Assembly (NCBI GenBank): GCA_016124665.1
Contig: WGNH01000007.1
Location: 39,920-103,919, forward strand
DNA length: 64,000 nt
Direction of reading: 5' to 3'
Origin: Alphaproteobacteria bacterium
Lineage (GTDB): Bacteria > Pseudomonadota > Alphaproteobacteria > Caulobacterales > Maricaulaceae
Shown here: piece after piece, positions 8,912-17,869 of the stretch
How positions within the stretch are numbered: the stretch's first letter is position 1
Layout: each line of letters opens with the position of its first letter
Program-made: the position numbers and the translations under genes
Notes under the pieces: generated by a model
The model's input: only the letters and a program-made list of their open reading frames with translations
Database searches by the model: none
What the model was told of the DNA's origin: nothing

Positions 8912-9037
8912 CTAACCAGCGCGGGCCTTGAAACGCGGGTCTTTCTTGTTGATCACGAAGACACGGCCGCGGCGGCGCACCACCTGGCAGGCGGCGTGGC
9001 GGTTTTTCAGCGATTTGATCGAGCTGCGCACTTTCAT
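8912..9037 (-). CDS. rpmJ: 50S ribosomal protein L36
   Basis: A 41-residue protein: [20 protein letters not shown] followed by [20 protein letters not shown] and a final Gly. This is the alphaproteobacterial L36 type with the KVR start, basic core and [10 protein letters not shown] end. It has only one of the zinc-ligand cysteines of the classic form (Cys17), as is usual for the zinc-independent variant. It is a single gene with its own strong terminator, located between unrelated genes. Confidence 0.95.
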   Translation of the reverse strand: MKVRSSIKSLKNRHAACQVVRRRGRVFVINKKDPRFKARAG

Positions 9038-9201
9038 CGGACCGGCCCCGTGTATTCAATAAAAACCCGGCGCAAGCCGCCGGAGAGGCGCGGTATCTAC
9101 GGGGCAGGCGAGGGAATGTCAACCGGAGGCTTCGGCAAAAATCAGCGCCTTACAAACCCGTTAGTTGCCCTTGCCATCAACCGCCCCTAGCTTCCCGCGC
9201 C

Positions 9202-9936
9202 ATGCGTATGATCACAGCTCTTCTGATCGGACTGGCCGCTTCTGTCGAGGCGGCAGCTCAGGACATGATCGAGGTCGATCTCGAGCTCGTGCTCGCGGTC
9301 GATATTTCCTATTCCGTGGATGAGGACGAGGCCCGGCGCCAGCGCGAGGGCTATGTCGCCGCACTGGCCCATCCCGATGTCATTTCCGCAATCGAGGGCG
9401 GTCCGCTGGGCCGGATTGCCGTGACCTATGTCGAATGGGCCGATTCGCGTTTCCAGCGCGCCGCTGCCGACTGGACCGTGATCGGCTCGGAAGACGATGC
9501 ACTGAATTTCGCTGCCATTGTGGCGGCAGCCCCGCTGGAGCGCGGTCATTATACCGCCATCGGCGCCGCGATCGCGGATTCGGTGCGCCGCATCGAAACC
9601 AATCAGTATCAGGGCTATCGCCGTCTGATCGATATTTCCGGCGACGGGCCGCAGAACCAGGGCATGGACCTCGATGAAGCCCGCGCCATGGCGGACGAGG
9701 CCCGCATCATCGTCAATGGCTTGCCGGTTATCTCTGATCAGCCGGGCCGCTGGGTGCGCCCGGTCGAGGTCAATCTGGACGCCTATTTCCGGGAGAATGT
9801 GGTCACCGGGCCGGGGGCCTTTGTCCTGCCCGCCCGCACCGCGGACGAGTTCCGCACCGCCATCCTTCGCAAGATGACACTGGAAATCGCCGGTGCCGCG
9901 CCCATGCCCTCCGAACTGGTTGGTGCCGCACCGTGA
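9202..9936 (+). CDS. DUF1194 domain protein (von Willebrand A-like), exported, copy 1
   Basis: A 244-residue protein with a signal peptide (MRMITALLIGLAASVEAAAQ) followed by a DUF1194 domain, a von Willebrand factor A-like fold. The metal-site motif DxSxS is present as DISYS (Asp34, Ser36, Ser38), and the second conserved block is RRLIDISGDGPQNQG. The function of DUF1194 is unknown. It is the first gene of a chain in which the stop and start codons overlap: the next gene, a related DUF1194 protein, begins at GTG 9933 inside this stop (GTGA). The two copies differ enough to be an old duplication. Confidence 0.88.
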   Translation: MRMITALLIGLAASVEAAAQDMIEVDLELVLAVDISYSVDEDEARRQREGYVAALAHPDVISAIEGGPLGRIAVTYVEWADSRFQRAAADWTVIGSEDDALNFAAIVAAAPLERGHYTAIGAAIADSVRRIETNQYQGYRRLIDISGDGPQNQGMDLDEARAMADEARIIVNGLPVISDQPGRWVRPVEVNLDAYFRENVVTGPGAFVLPARTADEFRTAILRKMTLEIAGAAPMPSELVGAAP

Positions 9937-10730
9937 GGTGCCTCGCCGTCCTCGTATTTGCGTGCCTGTTGGCGATGCCGCCGGCTTTTGCGCAGCATTT
10001 TGCGGACCCGTCTGTCTATGCCGGCGATGACCTCATGACCCGCGAGCGTCAATATACACAGGATGGCCGCCTGATCGTCGATCTCGAACTGGTCTTCGCT
10101 GTCGATGTTTCAGCCTCGATTGACGAGATGGAAGCGCTGCAACAGAGGCGCGGGCATGTGCAGGCGCTGGCCGATCCCGACGTCATTTCGTCAATCCAGG
10201 CCGGGGGGCATGGCCGGATTGCGGTCCTGTATCTGGAATGGGCCGATGCCGATTTCCAGCGTGTGGTCGCGCCCTGGACGGTGATCGAGACAGAGGCCGA
10301 TGCGCTTGCTTTCGCCGCGATTCTGGCGGAGGCCGATTTTGTGTCCGGGCGGCGGACGGCCATCGGGGCCGCCGTGTCCAATTCGGTTCAGCTCATTGAA
10401 TCCAACCCCTATCACGGCATCCGCCGGGTGATCGATCTGTCCGGTGACGGGCCGCAGAATGCCGGCCCCAGCCTTCCCGATGCCCGGGCCGCGGCAGAAG
10501 CGGCTGAAATCACCATTAATGGCATCTCCATGCAGAGCGAGCGGCAGCATCCTTTCCGCCCGCCTGTCAATATTGATGTGGCGCGCTATTTCGAGAACCA
10601 TGTCATAGCGGGGCCACGATCCTTCGTGCTTCCCAGCCGGACCCATGAAGATTTCGTGGAAGCTTTGCGCAGAAAGCTTATCATTGAGATTGCCGGACTG
10701 TTTCCGGAAGAAATGACGGATAAGGGATGA
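9933..10730 (+). CDS. DUF1194 domain protein (von Willebrand A-like), exported, copy 2
   Basis: A 265-residue paralogue of the preceding protein, with signal peptide MRCLAVLVFACLLAMPPAFA and an extra segment (about 21-48) before the DUF1194 domain. The metal-site motif is DVSAS (Asp58, Ser60, Ser62), and the matching blocks are GRIAVLYLEWADADFQRV and RRVIDLSGDGPQNAG. Translation starts at GTG 9933, overlapping the upstream stop, and the gene ends in the ATGA that starts the lytic transglycosylase. The coupling suggests that both DUF1194 proteins and the transglycosylase act together in the periplasm. Confidence 0.88.
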   Translation: MRCLAVLVFACLLAMPPAFAQHFADPSVYAGDDLMTRERQYTQDGRLIVDLELVFAVDVSASIDEMEALQQRRGHVQALADPDVISSIQAGGHGRIAVLYLEWADADFQRVVAPWTVIETEADALAFAAILAEADFVSGRRTAIGAAVSNSVQLIESNPYHGIRRVIDLSGDGPQNAGPSLPDARAAAEAAEITINGISMQSERQHPFRPPVNIDVARYFENHVIAGPRSFVLPSRTHEDFVEALRRKLIIEIAGLFPEEMTDKG

Positions 10731-11944
10731 CACGGTTTATCATACTGATATGGCTTGCGGTCTGGCCGTTTGCGGCACACGCGCAGGACGGGAGTTTTTC
10801 AGACTGGCTGGCCGATTTCCGGCCCAGGCTGGAGGCCAGCGGTGCCAGTGCCGCAACGGTATCGGCCATGCTCGACGGTCTTGAACCCGATCTGACGGCG
10901 ATCGAGCGCGACCGGACCCAGCCGGAATTTGTCCGCCCCTTGTGGGAATATCTCGATATTGCGGCCTCTGATCTGCGCGTCCGCAACGGTGCCGATGAAA
11001 TTGCCGGCCGCCGCGCCATGCTCACCAGCATCGAGAACCGGTTTGGCGTGGATTACGAGATTCTTGTCGCGGTGTGGGGGCTGGAAAGCTCCTATGGTGC
11101 CATCCAGGGCGACCGCGATGTGGTCCGGTCCCTGGCGACGCTGGCCTGGGAAGGCCGCCGCCGGTCCTGGGCCGAGGCCCAGCTGATTGCCGTGTCCCGG
11201 ATGATTGATCGCGGGCTGGCCCGCCGCGACGAGCTCTATGGTTCATGGGCCGGGGCGATGGGGCAGACCCAGTTCATCCCCGAAACCTATCTGGCCCGCG
11301 GCGCGGACTATGACGGCGATGGTCATATCGACATCTGGAACAATGTCGGCGACGCGCTTTCCTCGTCGGCCAATCTGCTGAGCGAGGCGGGTTGGACACG
11401 CAATGCGCCGGTCATAATCGAAGTGGTCCTGCCGGACGGTTTCGATCTGACCAGCTGGGATCCGGGCGCGTCACGCATGACCGCGGAATGGTCGATGCGC
11501 GGCGTCACCCGCGCCGATGGCGGGAGCTGGACAGCCGATACGCTGATGTATGCCTCCCGCCTGAACCTGCCGGCGGGTCTCAGAGGGCCGGCCTTCCTCA
11601 CCTTCCCCAATTTCCGTGCCCTGATGCGGTACAATAATTCCACCTCCTACGGCATAGGTGTCTGGCTGCTGTCACAGCGCTTCAACGGCGATTTCAGCAT
11701 TCGTGGCGAGTGGCCGGAAAATGATCCACCGATCACACGGTCCCAGACTTTGGCCTTGCAGGAAGGGCTGGCGGCACTCGGCTATGATCCGGGCACGCCG
11801 GACGGCATGTTCGGCCCCAATACACGCCGCGCCCTGATGGGCTTCCAGCGCGATCATGGCTATCCCGTCGACGGCTATGCCGGGCGCATCATGTATGACC
11901 AGGTCGTCGCCACGCTGGCGGCTTCTGGTCCGTCAACTGACTGA
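10727..11944 (+). CDS. lytic murein transglycosylase (MltB/SLT_2 family) with peptidoglycan-binding domain
   Basis: A 405-residue exported enzyme that cleaves peptidoglycan glycan strands to 1,6-anhydro products. Signal peptide about 1-20 (cleavage near AHA-QD). The MltB-type catalytic domain (about 30-320) contains the catalytic Glu120 in VWGLESSYGAIQGD, then GAMGQTQFIPETY and the DYDGDGHIDIWNN loop. A C-terminal peptidoglycan-binding domain (about 338-400) has ALGYDPGTPDGMFGPNTRRA. There is no lipobox, so it is probably soluble in the periplasm. ATGA overlap with the upstream DUF1194 gene. Confidence 0.92.
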   Translation: MTRFIILIWLAVWPFAAHAQDGSFSDWLADFRPRLEASGASAATVSAMLDGLEPDLTAIERDRTQPEFVRPLWEYLDIAASDLRVRNGADEIAGRRAMLTSIENRFGVDYEILVAVWGLESSYGAIQGDRDVVRSLATLAWEGRRRSWAEAQLIAVSRMIDRGLARRDELYGSWAGAMGQTQFIPETYLARGADYDGDGHIDIWNNVGDALSSSANLLSEAGWTRNAPVIIEVVLPDGFDLTSWDPGASRMTAEWSMRGVTRADGGSWTADTLMYASRLNLPAGLRGPAFLTFPNFRALMRYNNSTSYGIGVWLLSQRFNGDFSIRGEWPENDPPITRSQTLALQEGLAALGYDPGTPDGMFGPNTRRALMGFQRDHGYPVDGYAGRIMYDQVVATLAASGPSTD

Positions 11945-11946
11945 CA

Positions 11947-12744
11947 ATGGCGTTTGATACCAAGCTGCTGGTTCCGCTGATCTTTGCGGGATTCGCATTG
12001 CTGGAGATTGCCACGCGGCGGTTTTTCCAGAGCGGCAAGGGCAAGCCCCGGGATGTCTGGATCGAGGCCATCGGCACCCCGGTTTTCATCCTGATCACCG
12101 TGCCTGCCATTTTCTACGCCGCACCGGTGCTGATGGAGGCGGTCTTCCCGGGAAGCGCCAATGCCTGGGCGGGCCTGCCCTGGTGGGCGATGGTGCTGAT
12201 CCTGCTGATCGGCGATGACATGACCCAGTACTGGTGGCATCGCGCTTCGCACGCTCACCCCTGGCTTTACAACCTGCACCGCGCCCATCATTCCGGCGAA
12301 TATATGAGCATCCGCATCGTCTACAGAAATGCGATTGCCTATTACATTTTCATGCCCGGCCTGTGGATCGCCGCCATGCTCGTTCATCTCGGTTTCGGGC
12401 CGGTCTATGCGGTCTATCTGCTGATCAAGATGACGGTGATTTTCGGCGCGCATTCCTCGCTGCGCTGGGACGCGCCCCTCTACAAGGTCAAATGGCTGTC
12501 GCCTGTGATGTGGGTGATCGAGCGCACCATCTCCACACCGGCCACCCATTTTGCCCATCATGGCATGCACAAGGATGACGGCGTCACCCACTACAAGGGC
12601 AATTACGGCAATCTGCTTTTCTTCTGGGATGTCCTGTTCGGCACGGCCCACATCACACGGCGCTTCCCGGAAAAATACGGCATCGAGAATCTCGAGGACC
12701 GCAGCGCAGCGGGTGAGCTCGCCTGGCCCCTGATCCGGAAGTGA
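11947..12744 (+). CDS. sterol desaturase / fatty acid hydroxylase superfamily membrane protein
   Basis: A 265-residue membrane enzyme with the histidine clusters that bind a di-iron centre: HRASH (98-102), HRAHH (111-115) and HFAHH (201-205), plus a further His in GMH at 208. Hydrophobic segments lie at about 8-20, 42-62, 78-92, 131-165. Members hydroxylate or desaturate lipids (sterols, fatty acids, carotenoids, alkylglycerol); which lipid is used here is not clear. It starts two bases after the lytic transglycosylase stop, so it closes the DUF1194 operon. Confidence 0.9.
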   Translation: MAFDTKLLVPLIFAGFALLEIATRRFFQSGKGKPRDVWIEAIGTPVFILITVPAIFYAAPVLMEAVFPGSANAWAGLPWWAMVLILLIGDDMTQYWWHRASHAHPWLYNLHRAHHSGEYMSIRIVYRNAIAYYIFMPGLWIAAMLVHLGFGPVYAVYLLIKMTVIFGAHSSLRWDAPLYKVKWLSPVMWVIERTISTPATHFAHHGMHKDDGVTHYKGNYGNLLFFWDVLFGTAHITRRFPEKYGIENLEDRSAAGELAWPLIRK

Positions 12745-12748
12745 TTTT

Positions 12749-14035
12749 CTAGATCGGTCCGCGCGGTTCCGGAACGGGTTTGGCAATCCGGGTGACCGAA
12801 CGGATCTGCGGGTGCAGGAAAGCCAGAATGGCAGAGGCCGCAGCAATTCCGGCGCTGAGAATATAGGGCGTTTCCGGCCCGTAGGTCTGATACAGCCAGA
12901 GCCCGGCCACAGGTGCGATCAGAAAGCCGAGCCCGGCGGTCGCGGTGATCGTTCCGGCCGCGCGCCCCTGTTCTTCCGGCGCAACCGATATCGATGCGCC
13001 GCCGACAAAGCCCGACCGCGCCAGGCCGAAGGCGAAAGAGGTCAGCATATAGCCGAAAACGATCGACGCATAATTTGCGGCGAAGACCATCTCGATATTG
13101 GCCACGATCATCAGCGCAGCTCCGGTCGTCATCAGGGCGCGCGGGCTCGCCTTCAATGCCGGGATGACCACGAGCTGGGCAAATATGAGCGCGCCCGCCC
13201 CGGCCGTCAGGGCCACACCGGCCAGTTGCAGACCCTCGGCAGGTGTCAGATTCATCCGGTCCATGACATAGAAGCCGATGGCCTGCAGACTGATCGCCTG
13301 TACCAGCCATAATCCGCAGCCATAGGCAAAGAAGGGCGCAATCCGCCTGTCAAAGGCAAAGGCGAGCTGGGTAATCGGGTTGATCGGCCTTGATTGCTGA
13401 CGCGGCGGCGTATTCTCCGGCAAAAGCAGGCGGACAAAAAAGGCCGCTGCGCCCACCAGAATGGCGACCGCCACCATGAAGGGCGCGATCCCGATCCGCT
13501 CCACAAAGGCTGCCGCCAGCGCCGGACCGACAATACCGCCGAGTCCGAAGGCCGCCGTCAGCCCGGCCAGGGCTTCGGTGCGTTCATCCGGCGAGGTGCG
13601 GTCGGCCACATAGGCCTGCGCTGCCGGATTGGTGGCCGAACCCAGCCCGCCAAACAGGGCCCGCGCCGCGGCCATGCCGAAAATGGCAATCAAAGGCGGC
13701 GCCCAGCCCATTTGTCCGGCCAGCGCCGCAGCGGCAAAAACCAGGGTCGAGACCGCAAAACTCGCGAGTCCGAAAATGATCAGCGGACGGCGGCCATAGC
13801 GGTCGGACAACGCCCCCCAGATCGGACTCATGATCAGGAATAAAAGCGCCGATATCGTATAGATCGCACCGATAAAGGCTTCCGCCACACCCAGATCGCG
13901 GGCCAGCGGCGGCAGAATGGCGAACAGCATGGAATTGCCGATTCCGGTCGCCATCAGGCACAGGAAAAGCAGGCGGAAGGACCGCCGTCTTTCTTCAGGG
14001 CTCGACGGATTGGAAGGATCATAAACCGGAGGCAT
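12749..14035 (-). CDS. MFS transporter (multidrug/tetracycline-exporter type)
   Basis: A 428-residue 12-helix permease of the major facilitator superfamily. The loop 2-3 signature is GALSDRYGRRPLIIFGL (about 79-95), and motif C-like PALAAAFVERIG follows helix 5. The sequence resembles proton-driven drug exporters (TetA/DHA1 type), but the substrate cannot be named. It is convergent with the sterol desaturase gene (4 bp between stops), and its start faces motA across 226 bp. Confidence 0.85.
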   Translation of the reverse strand: MPPVYDPSNPSSPEERRRSFRLLFLCLMATGIGNSMLFAILPPLARDLGVAEAFIGAIYTISALLFLIMSPIWGALSDRYGRRPLIIFGLASFAVSTLVFAAAALAGQMGWAPPLIAIFGMAAARALFGGLGSATNPAAQAYVADRTSPDERTEALAGLTAAFGLGGIVGPALAAAFVERIGIAPFMVAVAILVGAAAFFVRLLLPENTPPRQQSRPINPITQLAFAFDRRIAPFFAYGCGLWLVQAISLQAIGFYVMDRMNLTPAEGLQLAGVALTAGAGALIFAQLVVIPALKASPRALMTTGAALMIVANIEMVFAANYASIVFGYMLTSFAFGLARSGFVGGASISVAPEEQGRAAGTITATAGLGFLIAPVAGLWLYQTYGPETPYILSAGIAAASAILAFLHPQIRSVTRIAKPVPEPRGPI

Positions 14036-14261
14036 GCCGATCCATTAGGCCTGTTATTCAGAGCCGTAAAGCAAGCGGCCATAAATTGCGGTTACGATGT
14101 ATTTCAGGCCGCCCGCATGGCGCGCTCCGGCCGGTTTCCGTAAACCACCTCCTAATGCCGGTTACACCGGGTATTAAACTTAATGCGCCATATTGCGTCC
14201 CGAAACCGGACAGTCCCGCCAAAAGAGGACACCGGGAAAAACAACGGGTGGTGGACGCAAG

Positions 14262-15131
14262 ATGTTTCAGATCATTGGGATAGTGGTCGTTGTGGCCATG
14301 GTGTTCGGCGGGTTTGCCCTGGCCGGCGGTCATTTCGACATCATCATAGCGGCAATGCCGTTCGAACTGATGATGATTGGCGGTGCGGCTGTCGGGGCCT
14401 TTCTCATCGGCAATTCCGGCAAGACGGTGATGAAAACCCTTGGCGATTTCGCCAAGATCATCGCCGGGCCGAAATGGAAGACGCAGGATTACCGCGATCT
14501 GCTGGCTCTGCTCTTCCAGCTGACCAAGACCATGAAAACCAAGGGTGTGATTGCTCTGGAAGCGCATATCGAGAATCCGAAGGATTCGGCGATTTTCCAG
14601 AACTACCCCCGCATTCTGAAAGATCACTTCGCGACCGATTTCATCTGCGACACACTGCGGATGATGACCATGAATCTGGAAGACCCGCATCAGGTCGAGG
14701 ATGCCATGGAAGCCCAGCTGGAAAAGCATCACCATGAAGTGGCCGGCCCGGCCCACGCCATGCAGAACATGGCGGATGCCCTTCCGGCCCTGGGAATTGT
14801 CGCCGCGGTGCTGGGCATCATCAAGACCATGGGCGCGATCAACTCCCCGCCCGAGGTTCTGGGCGCCAAGATCGGTTCAGCCCTGGTTGGTACCTTTCTG
14901 GGCGTGTTCCTCGCCTATGGATTTGTCGGCCCGATGGCCGCGCGTCTGAAGGAAGTCTATGACGAAGAGCATACCTTCTACGTGATCATCCAGGCGGTTC
15001 TGGTCGCTCATCTTCACGGCAATGCCGCCCAGATCTCGGTCGAGATCGGCCGCGGCAGCGTCCCGAGCTCTGCGCAGCCGACCTTCATGGAGCTGGAAGA
15101 AGCGCTGGGGAATATCCAGACCGAAGCGTGA
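14262..15131 (+). CDS. motA: flagellar motor stator protein MotA
   Basis: A 289-residue stator component that with MotB forms the proton channel driving flagellar rotation. It begins MFQIIGIVVVVAMVFGGFAL, with helices at about 3-22 and 30-50 and the pair near 170-225 that carries the channel residues (ALPALGIVAAVLGIIKTMG and LVGTFLGVFLAYGFVGPMA), and the conserved cytoplasmic loop in between. Length and pattern match alphaproteobacterial MotA. ATG 14262 is chosen, although the frame opens at 14193, because homology starts there. There is no motB next door, as in Caulobacter where motA and motB are unlinked. Confidence 0.95.
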   Translation: MFQIIGIVVVVAMVFGGFALAGGHFDIIIAAMPFELMMIGGAAVGAFLIGNSGKTVMKTLGDFAKIIAGPKWKTQDYRDLLALLFQLTKTMKTKGVIALEAHIENPKDSAIFQNYPRILKDHFATDFICDTLRMMTMNLEDPHQVEDAMEAQLEKHHHEVAGPAHAMQNMADALPALGIVAAVLGIIKTMGAINSPPEVLGAKIGSALVGTFLGVFLAYGFVGPMAARLKEVYDEEHTFYVIIQAVLVAHLHGNAAQISVEIGRGSVPSSAQPTFMELEEALGNIQTEA

Positions 15132-15204
15132 TAAATGGAAAGCTGACGCTACAGGCGTCCTTTGATAGACTCCCTTGTCCCGGCGTGGATGAGGGAGTTT
15201 TCTT

Positions 15205-15405
15205 TTGGGCATCGAGATAGCCGGACCCTTGGGTCTGCTGATTCTGGTTTTCGATATCTATGCGATCCTGAATGTCGCGCGCTCGGCGGCATCGTCTCTG
15301 GTGCGGGTCATCTGGATTGCCCTGATCCTGATCGCCCCGATCATCGGTTTCCTCCTGTGGCTGTTTCTGGGGCCGCGGGAGGAACGCAGCCTTTTCCGGC
15401 GCTGA
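15205..15405 (+). CDS. small membrane protein with phospholipase D-nuclease N-terminal (PLDc_N) domain
   Basis: A 66-residue protein with two hydrophobic helices (about 6-24 and 34-55) joined by a short loop, ending LWLFLGPREERSLFRR. The pattern of a first helix, VARS-type loop, IIGFLLWLFLGPRE matches the PLDc_N family of small membrane proteins. Translation starts at TTG 15205 with a good ribosome site (GAGGGAG, 6-8 bases upstream). Function unknown. It sits between motA and a hydrolase gene. Confidence 0.75.
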   Translation: MGIEIAGPLGLLILVFDIYAILNVARSAASSLVRVIWIALILIAPIIGFLLWLFLGPREERSLFRR

Positions 15406-15427
15406 GACCGCGCTATAAGCGCATCCC

Positions 15428-15982
15428 ATGAAAATCCGTGACGCAGACATTCTCATCATTCCCGGGCTCGGCAATGCCTCACCCCTGCACTGGCAGAGCC
15501 GCTGGCAGGCCAAGATGGCCACCGCCCGACGCGTCGAGCAGGACAATTGGCGGCATCCGGTCCGTTCTGACTGGTCCGCACGCCTGAACGCGGACATCCG
15601 CGCCGCGTCCAGGCCCGTCATCCTGATCGCCCATTCCGTTGGCGTTTTGACCGTGGCCCATGCAGCCCGGGATTGGGAGGCCGGCAGGGTGGCGGGCGCT
15701 TTCCTGGTCGGGCCATCCGATTGGGAGCGCCCGGACATGGAACAGAGATTTCCCGGGCACGGCTTTGCGCCCGTGCCGCGTGAACCGCTTGGCTGTCCGG
15801 CCCTTGTGCTGGCCAGCTCCAATGATCCGGCCTGCGATGTCACAACGGCAGAGCGCTGGGCGCTCGGCTGGCAGGCGCGGTTTGCGGTGGCCGGAGATGC
15901 CGGTCATTTTGACGAATCCGACGGCTTCGGACCGTGGCCGGAAGGCCTCATGGCCTTTGCCCAGTTTGCGAAAGCCCTGTGA
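15428..15982 (+). CDS. RBBP9/YdeN-family serine hydrolase
   Basis: A 184-residue small alpha/beta hydrolase of the RBBP9/YdeN (Ser_hydrolase) family. Motifs: LIIPGLGNASPLHWQSRW near the N-terminus (family hallmark), nucleophile in IAHSVG (Ser70), acid in ASSNDPAC and catalytic His in GDAGHFDESDGFG. No signal peptide. The physiological substrate is unknown. Its stop overlaps the GTG start of mnmC (GTGA), so the two genes are translationally coupled. Confidence 0.87.
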   Translation: MKIRDADILIIPGLGNASPLHWQSRWQAKMATARRVEQDNWRHPVRSDWSARLNADIRAASRPVILIAHSVGVLTVAHAARDWEAGRVAGAFLVGPSDWERPDMEQRFPGHGFAPVPREPLGCPALVLASSNDPACDVTTAERWALGWQARFAVAGDAGHFDESDGFGPWPEGLMAFAQFAKAL

Positions 15983-17754
15983 AACTCTATTGCGACCCAC
16001 CCCCGCTGGACTGGCGCGAGTCGGGGCCGGTCGCCACGGATTTCGGTGACATCTATTTTTCGGCAGAGGGCGGTCTGGAGGAGACCCGCGCGGTCTTCCT
16101 AACCGGCTGCGGCCTGCCCGGGCGCTGGCAGGACAGGGCCCGATTCACCATTGCCGAGCTGGGCTTTGGCACTGGGCTGAACTTCCTCGCCGCCTGGCAG
16201 CTCTGGAACCGGACCAGGCCATCGCAAGGCTGGCTTCATTTCATTTCGGTCGAGAAATTCCCGCTATCCGCCGGCAGCCTCCGCCGGGCCTTGTCAGCCT
16301 TTCCGGAGCTGACGCCATTTTCAGAACAGTTGATCGCCAGATGGCCACAACCCCTGAAAGGCGCGCACCGCCTGCGCTTTGATGCGGACCGGATCACCCT
16401 GACCCTGTTCCAGGACGATATCGCCAGCGCCCTGCCGCAGATCGAAGCCGGGGTCGATGCCTGGTTTCTCGACGGCTTTGCCCCGGCCAGCAATACCGAG
16501 ATGTGGGCTGAAACCCTCTGGCCGGAACTGGCGCGCCTGTCGCGGCCAGAGGCCCGCGCCGCCACCTTTACCGTCGCCGGTGCGGTCAGGCGCGGCCTGC
16601 AGTCCGCCGGTTTCGAGGTCGAAAAACAGCCCGGTTTCGGCCGCAAACGGGAACGTCTGGAAGCCCGCTTCAAGGACGCCCAGCCTGCGGCCCTGCCGGC
16701 GCCTTTCCCCCGTCTCCTGCCGCAAGACGGCGTTGTGGTGATCCGCGGCGGCGGGATTGCCGGGGTGAGCCTCGCCCATGCCCTGCGAAAGCGCGGGCGG
16801 GAGGCCATCATCCTTGATCCGGGCGGCCTTGCGGGCGGCGCATCGGGCGCACCGTCGGGCCTGCTGACACCGCGGCTGGAAAATGCTGACCGGCCGCAGG
16901 TGCGGGCCACGCTGGGTGCGTTCGAATATGCCCGGCAGCTCTATACGGAACTGGGCGTGTTCGAACCGGAAGGCGCACTGCGGCTGCTGGAAAACGGCAA
17001 GGACAAGACCCGCTATGCCGCCATCGCAGACGCCATGGGCGAGGGCTATGACATGGGCCCGGACGGTCTGTGGATGGCGCGTGCCGGACGGTTTGACCCG
17101 GCTGCGACTGTCCGCGCCCTCGCCGGGGATACGCGGGTGATCACCGATACAGGCCGTATGCTGGAAGCTTCCCTTGTCATTGACTGCCGGGGTGCGGACG
17201 CGGCGCTGACGGGGCTCGCGCACAGTGCCGGGCGCGTGGTCACATGGGACGGCACGCCGCCCTCCCACCCGATGGTCTGGGGCGGATATGTTTCAGCTGC
17301 CCCGGGCGGCCGTGTGTTGATCGGCGCAACCCATGAGAAAGGCCGCGATCCCGGCAATGCGGATGAGGCGGCCGGGCGATTGCTGGCCGATCTGAAGGAG
17401 CGCCAGCCGGAGATCGCATCGGGGCTGTCCGGTCCGCCGCAGCATTGGTCCGGCATCCGGGCTACAACACCGGACCGCCTGCCCGTCTATGGCGCTATTC
17501 CCGGGGCCGGTTTCGAGGCGCACTGGCGGTCATGGGCCAAAGGCGGACCCCTGCCCGGGACGTCACCGGAGACGTCTGGCTGTCCCGCCATTTGCCTCAC
17601 AGGTTTCGGATCGCGCGGCTTTGCCCATGCGCCGCTGCTGGCCGAAGCGCTGGCCTCCGATCTCTGCGGCGAGCCCTCGCCGCTGGAGCGGGCTGGCCGC
17701 GAGGCCTTCCACCCGGCGCGCTTCGCGATAAGGCGTCTGAAACGCGGCGGTTAA
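15979..17754 (+). CDS. mnmC: bifunctional tRNA wobble-uridine modification protein MnmC
   Basis: A 591-residue fusion that finishes mnm5s2U at the wobble position of certain tRNAs. The N-terminal methyltransferase domain (about 1-235) has the SAM loop AELGFGTGLNFL (59-70) and DAWFLDGFAPASNTEMW (about 164-180). The C-terminal FAD-dependent oxidoreductase domain (about 250-590) starts with the FAD loop IRGGGIAGVSLAHAL and contains GGASGAPSGLLTPRL. The FAD loop has RGGGIAG where GxGxxG proteins often have IGGGIAG, which is a small change. Start at GTG 15979 because the protein then begins at the domain edge and overlaps the upstream stop. Confidence 0.92.
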   Translation: MKLYCDPPPLDWRESGPVATDFGDIYFSAEGGLEETRAVFLTGCGLPGRWQDRARFTIAELGFGTGLNFLAAWQLWNRTRPSQGWLHFISVEKFPLSAGSLRRALSAFPELTPFSEQLIARWPQPLKGAHRLRFDADRITLTLFQDDIASALPQIEAGVDAWFLDGFAPASNTEMWAETLWPELARLSRPEARAATFTVAGAVRRGLQSAGFEVEKQPGFGRKRERLEARFKDAQPAALPAPFPRLLPQDGVVVIRGGGIAGVSLAHALRKRGREAIILDPGGLAGGASGAPSGLLTPRLENADRPQVRATLGAFEYARQLYTELGVFEPEGALRLLENGKDKTRYAAIADAMGEGYDMGPDGLWMARAGRFDPAATVRALAGDTRVITDTGRMLEASLVIDCRGADAALTGLAHSAGRVVTWDGTPPSHPMVWGGYVSAAPGGRVLIGATHEKGRDPGNADEAAGRLLADLKERQPEIASGLSGPPQHWSGIRATTPDRLPVYGAIPGAGFEAHWRSWAKGGPLPGTSPETSGCPAICLTGFGSRGFAHAPLLAEALASDLCGEPSPLERAGREAFHPARFAIRRLKRGG

Positions 17755-17869
17755 CCTGGCAGAAACCATAGGCGTGACGTGCGGTCCGGACCGGCATGGC
17801 CCGGCGCACGGCTTGCAGTGACAGATCCCGAAACCGCGCAATCTGGCGCGAAACGGGACGGTAGCGTTA

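Noticed and set aside
14036..14261. CtrA binding box before motA
   Set aside because: TTAAACTTAA near 14175 resembles the half-sites but has a two-base instead of seven-base spacer.
15143..15163. Terminator after motA
   Set aside because: The GACGC/GCGTC hairpin is short and followed by only CTTTG, so it is too weak to call.
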